Origin: Heterotrichella gracilis
Taxonomy: Eukaryota > Sar > Xanthophyceae > Tribonematales > Xanthonemataceae
Direction: 5' to 3'
Assembly: GCA_032358255.1 (NCBI GenBank)
Contig: JAULBX010013318.1
Location: forward strand, 186,001-250,000
DNA length: 64,000 bases
Below the pieces are notes generated by a model. That model was given only the letters and a program-made list of their open reading frames with translations. It had not been told where the DNA came from and did no database searches. Below are positions 12,301 through 21,336 of this stretch, in pieces. How positions within the stretch are numbered: position 1 is the first letter of the stretch; each line of letters begins with the position of its first letter. The translations under genes were made by a program, and so were the position numbers.

Positions 12301-12803
12301 CGCTCGCCAATAGGGTTGCAAGCTCACCTGTAGTCTCCCACAGGCCGCCTGACCCTCTGCGTCTCAGGCGCCTCCCACTGGGTGGTGTACACACCCACCA
12401 CCTCGCCCTTGGCGATCTCGGCAGCGCCATGGCCCACCTTGAGAATGGAAATGATGATAAGAATACCCGCAGTGGAATATGGAATGGGACCCATGTGGTC
12501 AAGTGGTGTACACGGCTTGAGAATTTCACAGGCGACACGCTGGGATAGGGGCAGCATCCTTGCAGCGGAGGCATGCAGGGCATTGCGCACCCATATGCAA
12601 CAAACCTGGTTCGCAAAATCAGGGACATTTCCAGGAAATCAAAATGTGGTGGCAATTCTGGAGAGGTGGCCCACCTTTTGGGCGGTGGCCTTGAATTTTG
12701 ACTGCTTGGCGCCGGGCGGGGCGTTGGCAAGCGAGATATCTTCCATAGGAGAGGGAGCGTCCATGGGGTGTGTTGGAACCGTGGGGGGCGCGTCTCTGTC
12801 CAT
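9320..12803 (-). CDS. PLAC8-domain membrane protein, copy A (full length)
   Basis: Seven exons: 12675..12803, 12328..12437, 11693..11845, 11179..11325, 10550..10836, 9837..10018 and 9320..9529 (1218 nt, 405 residues). All junctions are GT-AG and every phase matches. After a Pro-rich N-terminus comes a plant-type PLAC8 region: GLWTMGLFECWGKKQKLAKH, HIPCWDSF, CFWFGTHYSRWARVV, then hydrophobic GLSLLYLGMGLACSFGVLLP, GCGSFGANLAACYSCHARLK, and the Cys-rich signature GCDDCVVHLCCMYCASHQEL followed by RELACRGID. The C-terminal 130 residues are charged and probably coiled (SYRHLEGIAERVEERKDELL) and end PDDVV. PLAC8/Cys-rich membrane proteins in plants act in cell-size control and metal transport; the role here is not known. 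It has a diverged tandem copy at 15985-19408. Confidence 0.85.
10305..10360 (-). repeat. Decoy copy of PLAC8 exon 5 (copy A intron)
   Basis: This is a degenerate repeat of the 3' portion of the exon at 10550..10836 (the part encoding CCMYCASHQELREL), located in the next intron about 200 nt away. The same decoy occurs at the equivalent place in PLAC8 copy B (16763-16816), so it existed before the gene was duplicated. Confidence 0.7.
11079..11116 (-). repeat. Decoy copy of PLAC8 exon 4 end (copy A intron)
   Basis: The text around tactccctgcccagcc repeats the 3' portion of the exon at 11179..11325 (forward text gtgtactccctgcccagccc) inside the following intron. It is short and degenerate. Confidence 0.5.
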
Positions 12804-14550
12804 GGTGGGGAGTCAGCGAGACAGGGGCTGCAACTGGGGGGGTGGGGGGGGGGATGGCGTCGCTGATTGGTAACGGGGAGGGTGGGGTGGTGGGTGGTGG
12901 TGGTGGTGGGGTTATGTGGGTGCAGTGAGGGTGATGGGGGATGGTTGTTGTCACATCGGCATGCCTCTGCGAGGAGCGGGACAACCTCGTTTTCGTGCAC
13001 CACCGACATTCCAAACGCAATAAAGAGCTCGTGACTGATAATACGAGTTGCAAAGCAACATTCAAGTGTTCATCCATAGACAGTGGCTGGGGGCAAACGC
13101 ACGGCACGTGGCTTGCCGGCTTGGTTGGACTCTCCGTATCAAACTCGCCCTAGGAAAAATATCTTCTTCTAGCAACGCTGAACATGTTGCAGCACCAATG
13201 CCAGCGTGAGCAAAGCGCAGGGATAAACCCATCCCCCTCAATGCAAACGACAAACATCTTCACTACCAACGAACACAAGCTGCAACGTGCACTGCCTCGT
13301 TACGCCTACGTAGTACGATATGATCCAAGAAGATAACACAGATATCTGCCACCGTCTCCCCCCCGGCCAGCCTTCGTTGCCAGATAGGTCAGGACACACA
13401 CCACCAAGGCCAGGAGCACCTCTGTTCGTTGGCCACAGGGCGGTGCCTTCACTCAACAAAAATGCCAACACACTCACCGAATCAGGCGATCAAGGCCGCG
13501 GAGGGAGCGTTGGAGGGTTCACCAGTGTGGGGGAAGCTGTGCGAAGCAGCGCACAGGGGGGCGTGCGGCATGCGTGCGTGTGTTGCCCGCGCGTCTGTTA
13601 TGGGGCCTTGGAACACACAGCAACCAGCTTGTGACACCGGCAACAAGCAGTCGCTGCCATTCCTTTGGGTAGGCTGACAGAACGCCTTCGGCCCAGTTCT
13701 TGGCGTCTTATCAGCGTCTTATTGTGTTCTTGGCCCGACCAGTACCTTGCGTCAGGATTACGTATGCAGTTGGTGGACCGTCCCCGGGAGTGGGGATTTG
13801 CACAGCCCAGTCAAAAGCAATATTTTTTACAAGTGAATGCCTAGTTCTCATGCCACTTAGGCTGTGCACTGTAACTGGGCATTGCCAGGCATCGCGATGA
13901 GTTACATTGAAAAAGTATGCTGAACGAGGTGTACTGTATGGGAGATGCGGTGGTCTTAAGCTACATGGGTGGGATGTGATGCGATATTACCGGTAACTAG
14001 CAATTGGGCAACTAGAGGTTGACAGGCCTCCCACATCATGCCCCACACCTCTCACATCTAATAGGCCTTCCACACCACTAGACTAAGTAGTATGGCAGTG
14101 ATAAGAGCAATGTTTGGTATAAAATTGTGCCACTGGTGGAGGATAGTAATTATCTGCCAGAGGCAAGGGTAGTGCAGCGTGGGGGATGGCCCTCACAACG
14201 CGATCGCTGATGATGAATGCATTGCCTTTTGATGATCTGCGCAAGGTACGGTACTGCAGCGATGTACATATGGTTTAGCAATTCGTGAACTATGTGCCCG
14301 TGGGTCATCCTTTGAAGGGCGATAAGCATAAAAATAAATGGGCTCTGAAACATACAAATAATAATATTTCAGCAAAGATACGCAAGCATATTATACAAGA
14401 TTTATACTTACAAAAGATTTAATTGACAGTGACATTCAGGGAGCCAGCCCGGGCTCACAAGACACAACGGAAATTGCCTGCATATATATAGGCAACAAAC
14501 AGAAATGCATACAGGCTCCTGCACAGGTGCCAGGGGGGCACGCCTTTTGG
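12804..14550. other. Intergenic, upstream of PLAC8 copy A
   Basis: Positions 12804-13807 are the duplicated upstream flank of the PLAC8 gene and should contain its promoter. This includes a G-rich, Pro-anticodon-like low-complexity run near 12830-12920. From 13808 to 14550 I see no gene. It is AT-richer with scattered short palindromes. Confidence 0.45.
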
Positions 14551-14852
14551 GTAAGGGTTGTGCGTCACATGGTACCACCACAGCCTGGGAACAAACCTTT
14601 GCCCTTATACCCTCCAATGGTGCCGCAACAGTCGTGTGTTGCGTACCTGCTTATAACCACACCACCGCAACCCTGTGAAAGGGTTTGCTACAGCCCTTGG
14701 CAAACCCTCCTAAAGATACCTTTTTACTGCTTTGGGGCACCATTGCCAACAACCACACTCACCCATCGCAGCTGCACCACCCCCTCTCACAAGTATCCTA
14801 CACCAACCTCCACACCACCAGCCATGACAGCGGGGATGCCCCACCGGCGTCA
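14551..14852 (+). pseudogene. Inverted fragment of bZIP gene (intron 1 and start of exon 2)
   Basis: On the plus strand this block matches the minus strand of about 24600-24940, which is intron 1 and the first part of exon 2 of the bZIP gene. Shared landmarks in order are gtaagggttgtgcg-like intron start, taccaccacagcctggga, a 3' splice site (cgcag against ttgcag), and the exon text encoding LHTTSHDSGDAPP. It is inverted relative to the exon 1 fragment at 15171-15593, and alone it cannot encode a product. Confidence 0.75.
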
Positions 14853-15170
14853 GCGTAACCTGTAAGGCTAAAAAGGGGCCAGGAAAACCTCAACAATTTT
14901 CAATCCCGACTTTGGGATGCATCCCCACTAGGTGCCCCAAGTTCCTGGGTCCCTGTCCCAGTCCCAGACTGCCAGGGGCAAAATTATGATGCCCATGGGA
15001 CCCGAGCAGCCCCCAAGAAGAAAATCGTCCACACTGTATAAGGTGGCCGCCAGGCACAACACACACACAGAAGGCGTGTTGCATCTAATCAGCGTGACTC
15101 ACAAGGTATAGCCCTTCATCTGTACTTCTTGAAAAGGTACACTCAAAGCCAAAGTCAAAGCTAAACCCTT

Positions 15171-15593
15171 ACCGAGGGTTCCTGCTCCACCCATCGATGG
15201 CTACCCGTCCGCCTCCCCAGTTCTATCCCCATCCATCTTCCCCTTGACGTCTGGGAAGCCGGGGTAGGTGATGAGGTCATAGGAGCCAGACAGGTCCAAG
15301 GGGGGAACAGCTCAGATAGGAAGGCGTCCAGGGTGGGGTCGGCATCCACCTTCTAGGGTATCAGACGATACGCTGGGAAACCCTAGCAGGGAGGCCTCCT
15401 GGGTGCTATCCCACCAGCCATAGTGCAAGATCCCAGGGCATGAGGCTCGGGCCCAAGGAAGGTTGGGTGCTGCAGGCCCAAGGGGCAGTGCTGCTCATGA
15501 AGACCAATCTGCAGTCCGAACGTCACCTTCTGGTAGGGAGGCTGTGTACACCTTGGCTGGTGTCTTGGCAGCCGAGACTGCTCCTGGAACAGG
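15171..15593 (-). pseudogene. Frameshifted copy of bZIP gene exon 1 and 5' region
   Basis: This matches 24943-25392 on the same strand: the 5' region beginning GAGCAGTCTCGGCTGCC, a start-like CTATGGCTGG, the acidic stretch VDADPTLDAFLSELFPP, then the exon end at the ggtaaggg donor. A small deletion just after SELFPP (near 15299) shifts the frame, and the GGGEADGFTQLL segment is lost to other changes. With its intron and exon 2 inverted at 14551-14852, it is a dead partial copy. Confidence 0.8.
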
Positions 15594-15984
15594 GGAGCAT
15601 GGGAATGATGCGGGGTGGTGTATGGGGGGGTGGGGGAGGAGGGGTATTATTGCCCTGCCCACGTGCAGGGACAGGGCTCCTGTGTAACTGTTTCCTCCCC
15701 TGCCCCTTTCGGAGTGGCAGGGGTGATATTTTACTATGCGCCGTTTCCCCCCAGGCAATTTAGGTGAATTATGGTGGAATTCATTTATTAAGCGAAAAGG
15801 CATTTAAATGGTGTGTCCGACCAATTGGTGTATCCGGCTGCCATTTCTTTCTAGGCGCAAGCCCTGTGCAGGACCCTACCTGTCAAGAGTGGCACCAGCA
15901 GGCGACGGACAGCTTACAACAAGAAATTAATGTCTCAATACAACTGCCTTGATATCAGGCCGACGTCGCTCACCTTAATGCAGT

Positions 15985-18900
15985 TCACAGTCCACAGTTG
16001 CGCAGCTTCTACATGGGCGGGTGGGTTGGGTAGGCGGAAGGGCGCGGGGACTAGGGCTGGGTTGGACTGCAGCGCTGGTGTGGGCAGGATGCGTTTTGGT
16101 TGTACCCGCTTTTTGCTTGCTGCTATGGAGTTTGGTCTGCGGCGGGCGAGAAGGAGAGGCGGTGTGGTGTGAAAAGTCTTCAGGTGTGTGCGCGTGTGTG
16201 TGTGTGTGTATGTTGAGAGGTGGGTGGGTGGGTGTACATTACAACCTTGGGTGCAGACTGCTCGTGCAACTATACAGGTGTGCACACTACAACCTTGGGT
16301 GCAGAGGCTGAATAGGGCACTCGTTTAGGGTTTGCCCTAGGGTTTGCCCAGAATTTTCCGCGCCACTCACCGCCAGCCTCTCCTTGTAATCCTGCACCTT
16401 TGCGTGCACCTTGGGGTGCAGCTTGTCGAAAGAAAACTCGTTGGGGTGGCGCTCAGCGAAGCGCTCCAGCTCTTCCTTTCGCTCCTCCACACGCTCGGTA
16501 ATCCCTTCCAGGTGGCGGTAGGAGGCCGCGCTCACGTCAATGGTGTGCAGGCCTGTGGGGGGGTGCAGGTGGTGGTGGTGGTTGGTGGTGGTGGTGGTTG
16601 TCAGCAGGAAATGGAGGAGTGGTGGGTGGGGTACACATGGATGAGGCAGGAGCAGGGCTGCTAGGGGGTGGAGATGAGAACTCACTGACGGGTGCACACC
16701 CTGTCACCAACCCCCTTGCTGCACCACACACCCCACCGCACCTCAAACTTGCACCTCAAACCCCCTCAGCCTGGTGACTGGCGCACTACATGCAGCACAG
16801 GTGGCCCACGCAGTCCACAAAACCTCATACCAGCTGACAGATTTCGCCCCTATCCCCCACCCTGCACACCGCCCCGCTCTCCTGAGCCTCACCTGGCCCG
16901 TCGATCCCCCTGCAGGCCAGCTCCCTCAGCTCCTGGTGGCTTGCACAGTACATGCAGCACAGGTGAACCACGCAGTCGTCGCAGCCGGGGGGAAGGTTGA
17001 AGGTGGAGGGCAGGTTGAATCTCTCGCGCATCTTGAGCCGCGCATGGCAGCTGTAGCATGCTGCCAGGTTGGCGCCAAAGGAGCCGCAGCCGCTGAGGGG
17101 CAGCAAGATGCCGAAGGAGCAGGCCAGGCCCATGCCCAGGTAAAGGAGGGACAGGCCAGCGGTGTGCGGCTTCCAATACCTAGAGAGAAGGTTTAACGAG
17201 TTAGGGTTTGGGGTGTACTCACTCAAAAGCGTGGGGCTTCAAGTACATGGGGTGGAGGGTGGGGGGCAGATCAAAAGTGCGGGTGCAAGTGGAGTGTTTA
17301 GGGTTTAGGGTTCAGGATTAGTACCTTCCTTGTTATGGGTGCTGTGAACCAAAAAAATGTAGTGGATACTGAACCTGGAATGATCAGCCCCAATACTCCC
17401 CGCCAACGGGGAATGCCACATGTTGCTTGCATCATATTTGCCCAAAACGAGATCATTAGAACAAAAAAAAAAAAATGCATTGTGAAGGGGGGTGAACCAT
17501 CAGATTCTGTTGTACATACTTCCCCGTTCACTTGCTTGTGCGCACCGTGATAGGCAATTTCTCCTGTGAGATCCTGTTCTAAATACTTCTCCTGTTCCCT
17601 GTGCCCAACCCTCACCACACCCCTCCACTCACTTTGTCTTGCCGGTGCACAGCGTGTACTCCCTGCCCAGCCCAGCGGCAGTCACCACCCTTGCCCAGCG
17701 CGAGTAATGAACACCAAACCAGAAGCACTCGAGCAGCGTGCGCCCAAACACCAAGCCGCGCCACCTTAGGGGGTTCACCCTGCAGGAAAAGGGGGGGGGA
17801 TGGGGGGGCGTGTCCGTATACCACCCTGTTTGTAAAGTGGTGGAAGTGGGAGTGGAAATAGGGATGTTTTGCTTCACCCTGGAGGAAGGTTGTAGGGTAT
17901 AGGGTGTGGGTTTAGGGTTTAGGGCTCAGGAGAAAAAAATTACCCTGGAGGAAAGGGGGAACACAGCCGCTAGTCTCAGAGTCCTAGGTGAAGGAGGTGC
18001 GGGGGGATACAGTGGTGGGGCAGGGTGAGGGTTGCGGGGTGTACAAACCTTAACGACGGCAAAACCCTAACAAGGGTTTGGGTTACGGGTTGCACAGGGG
18101 CACCAGCCTGGAGATGTCCTGGGGTGGAGCGGTGACAGCGCTCTGGCCACCACATACTGCCTTAGCAACAGGTGTGCAATCCAGGGTTTCCATGAGGTTT
18201 TGTTAGGGCTTCCGGGAAGGTATGGTAGGGTTCCCGCGCACCTGAACGAGTCCCAGCAGGGTATGTGCACCGCGTGCTTGGCCAGCTTCTGCTTCTTGCC
18301 CCAGCATTCAAAGAGGCCCATGGTCCACAGCCCGTCCACCACCACGGGCTTGTACAGCTCAGCAACGTCGGTGATGCGGGGGGGGAGGGTGTCCCTGGGA
18401 GGGATAGGGGGGGGGTAGCTTGTCAGTGCCACAGTTATAGGTTGTGCGGGGACGGTGGGGCACCGTGGAAATTGCATGGGGGGTTGGAAAGCGGTGCCCA
18501 CGGCCCTCCCTAAAAAAGTGGTTTCTGAGCAATATGAAGGGGGAAATTGGAGGGTGTTTGCTAAGGAAAAAGATAATTACATAACTTGCTTACATGCGTT
18601 CCAGCAATACAGCCTGGTTGGCAAGAATAGTCCGCAAGTGGCAAGGGAGGAGGATGGTATCAGTGGTGGTGGTGACTTGGCTGGGCAACCCTCTGTGGCT
18701 TGCCACGTGTGGTACTACAACGACAGCGGGTGCGCACTGCAAGCTTGCAGGCTACCTGGTGCACCACAGAATGCCAGGTCACGATAGAAACCCAATCCCT
18801 AAAAGGTCTTAACGGCAGGGACCTAAACCGCCACTGAAACACTGGAAGGGGTACAAACAGCGCAGAGGGATGGGAACCCAGGCAGAAGGCGTGAGGGGTT

Positions 18901-19408
18901 GTGAGCTATTGAATTTGTAAGCTCACTACTCCCCCTGCGCTCACCTGTAGTCCCCCACTGGCCGCCTGACCTTCTGCGTCTCAGGCGCCTCCCACTGGGT
19001 GGTGTACACGCCAACCACCTCGCCCTTGGCAATATTGGCCGTGCCCCGGCCAACCTTGAACAGAAACATGATAATAAGGATAAGTATGAACATGAGTACC
19101 CGCTGGGGGAAACCATGTGCAACACGCTCGGAAAATAGGAACATTCTGGAGCGGAGGCGTACAGAGCAAAGCGCGGCCAAATGCAAACCACCCTGGTTTG
19201 CAGAACCAAGGACAATCCCAAAAAGTCAAACCTTGGTGGCAATTCTGGAAACGCGGCCCACCTTTTCGGCGGTGGCCTTAAACCTTGACTGCCTGGGGCT
19301 GGGCGGGGCGTTGGCAAGCGAGATCTCTTCCATAGGAGAGGGAGCGTCCATAGGTGATGGCGCAGTCATGGGGTGTGTTGGAGTCAGGGGGGGTGCGTCT
19401 CTGTCCAT
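15985..19408 (-). CDS. PLAC8-domain membrane protein, copy B (C-terminally truncated)
   Basis: Seven exons: 19262..19408, 18945..19054, 18242..18394, 17633..17779, 16893..17179, 16371..16552 and 15985..16008 (1050 nt, 349 residues). Exons 2 to 6 have exactly the same lengths and phases as copy A. Exon 1 is 18 nt longer through a repeat of the PSPMDAPSPM type. PLAC8 motifs are intact (GCGSFGANLAACYSCHARLK; GCDDCVVHLCCMYCASHQEL). The last exon keeps the acceptor and codons KLRN, then leaves homology at 15998 and stops after CGL, so about 65 C-terminal residues of copy A are missing. Substitutions between the copies are conservative and no internal stop is seen, so copy B is probably expressed or was until recently. 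Confidence 0.8.
16763..16816 (-). repeat. Decoy copy of PLAC8 exon 5 (copy B intron)
   Basis: The text around tggcgcactacatgcagcac repeats the 3' portion of the exon at 16893..17179. It is orthologous in position to 10305-10360. Confidence 0.7.
17228..17258 (-). repeat. Decoy copy of PLAC8 exon 5 start
   Basis: The text gcgtggggcttcaagtacat repeats the acceptor edge of exon 5 (forward gtgcggcttccaatacct at about 17163-17180) some 60 nt upstream in transcript terms. Confidence 0.55.
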
Positions 19409-21336
19409 GGCGAGGAGTCAGGGAGACCAAGGGGGCTGCAACGGGTGGGCGTCGCTGGTTGGTAACGGTGAGGCGGAATGGTGGGGGTGGGGGTGGTCTT
19501 ATGTGGAGGGGGAAATAGGGTTGGTTTTGGTGACATTCGCAAAGCACTCGCATGCATGCATCTGTGACCGGGACAACCAAGTTAGCCCGGCAAGTCAGGC
19601 CAAGGAGCTCGTAATTGTGTTTGGAGTTTCAGTGCCTTCACTCGTTATTAAGGATAACAACTCACCAGATCGGGCCGCGGAGCAAGAGTTGCAGGAATCA
19701 CTTGGGAAGCTGGAGGAAGCTGTAGCGCATAGGGGCATGGCGAGCGGCATGCATGTATGCCCGCGCATCCGCTGTGGGGTTTTGGTGAACGGTTACAAAA
19801 TCATGACAACCATGTTGTAAACAGTCGTTGCCGTTCGCTTTGGTGGCTGGCAGAACGCCCTTCTGGGCCCAGTTTCCAGCCGTCTTCTTGCCCAGTACTG
19901 GGTCAGGCTTACGTATTGTATTCAGTCCCCGGGATTGGGGATTCAGACAGCCAAATACGAAGGGGAAAAATCACCAATTAATTTTTGTTCAACAACTGTG
20001 ACAGTATTTCATTCCAAAAACACCCCAGCTTCAAGTTCAAGGCCACTGAGAAAAATACAGATGGGCAAACTTAAGGCCTGTGCGCAAATGCAGCAAAATT
20101 GCAAGTCAGCGTACATAGGGTGTGACTCCGCATGACACGCATGCGCTTACGAGTAAGTCCCACAACATTTTGATTAGTATTATTACTTCCCTTTTTTTGG
20201 TCCGCAAGTTGCAGAGTACTTTACGCATGTACGTACATCACATGGGTATTTACATCAATGTACAGTGTCCTTGTGTTCATCACCCCGTCCACTTGCAAGC
20301 TTCGCATCTCCACCCCCCGTAATACTAATACTATTCTGCCCCGCCTGTAGTACACTGTGCCGGGCGATCAAATATAACCATATAGGTGCAGGTATAATTG
20401 CACAAAAATGCCCAAACCAGTTTGTGCAGATGGTGATGAGCCTGTTTGAAAAACAGCCGTAGTGTTGGCGCCAGAAAAAAACAGGTGCACACCCACTGGG
20501 TGATCTGGCGCCTGCAACGCCGTGGGTTGTGACAAGCATGCAAGAGAAGTTCCTCAAAGGCAAAGCCAAATGGAATTGTTCTACCACGAATTTCGATGGG
20601 GTGTGCAGATAAGAGTGTCAGAAGAGACGGCAAGCCTAAATGCAGACGTGACCCAAACCATCCGCTCCCCTGATGGACTGTCGTTGAGACGGCGCTTGCT
20701 CAGGAAAGGGACACAAATTGAGCGATTGAAATGCTAACAAGTGCCAGATTGCAGCAAAAACCAGGTGGCAGCTTGAACCATTCCCGGAAACAACAACGCT
20801 GGTAAAAAAAAAAAACTAATATTCTGGTGAACGACTGGCCCCTCAGACCAAAGTGTGGCCCACCCTTCCACACAGGCTGTGCAAAGAAGAGAAAGCGTCT
20901 AAGCAGTGCTCTGAATAAAATAAGAAACAGAAAATCGCCAGAAAACCCCCGACCTGATGGCGTCATATAGCCACCGAGGCTACCCTGCACCCTCCTTCCA
21001 TGCTCCCGTGACCATTGCATCCAGTGGGGCACAATTTGCTCAGCACCCAGCTGAGTCAGCCACCAAACCCCTCCCATGTTTGCCCGCCTGCCTCACGACC
21101 ACAAGCATGGCCAGCTGATGGGTGCCCAGTACCAAATTGCTTCCTTCCGCGCCTCAAATCAGGCCTCCTCACACCTTGCCCGCCGCTTGGCTGGCAAAGT
21201 AGCCAGCTGCAGCGCTTCTGCCAGTGCACGGTAGAAGTGCATGCATTACTGTCAGCCCCGCGCAACAGAGCCGCAAAAGGGTCGCCCGGTGTTCAGCAGC
21301 TTCTGCCAGCGCCACACTTCACCTACATGGCCCCCC
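19409..21336. other. Intergenic, between PLAC8 copy B and the bZIP gene
   Basis: Positions 19409-19952 are the duplicated PLAC8 upstream flank. From 19953 to 21160 I see no gene. It has several A-runs and AT-rich stretches. Positions 21165-21240 hold a decayed duplicate of the last bZIP exon. Confidence 0.45.
21165..21240 (-). repeat. Decayed duplicate of the end of the last bZIP exon
   Basis: The forward text cctcacaccttgcccgcc, agtagccagctgcagc, tctgcca and ggtagaagtgca repeats 21335-21415 in the same order and orientation. It lies downstream of the bZIP stop codon. Confidence 0.7.

Larger units (their letters stand above)
9519..13807. repeat. Segmental duplication, unit A (pairs with 15998-19952)
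   Basis: This unit aligns by eye with 15998-19952 in the same orientation across six whole PLAC8 exons, all introns, the upstream flank and the first bases of the last exon. The left edge is the shared string ttgcgcagcttctac (9519 and 15998). The right edge is in the shared text around gggatttgcacagcc and gggattcagacagcc (13807 and 19952). Beyond both edges the sequences are unrelated. Introns are clearly alignable but diverged, so the event is not brand new. Confidence 0.85.
15998..19952. repeat. Segmental duplication, unit B (pairs with 9519-13807)
   Basis: This is the second unit of the direct tandem duplication described at 9519-13807. Its left edge falls inside the last coding exon of the PLAC8 gene, which explains the truncated C-terminus. 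The spacer between the units (13808-15997) contains the rearranged bZIP fragment. Confidence 0.85.
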
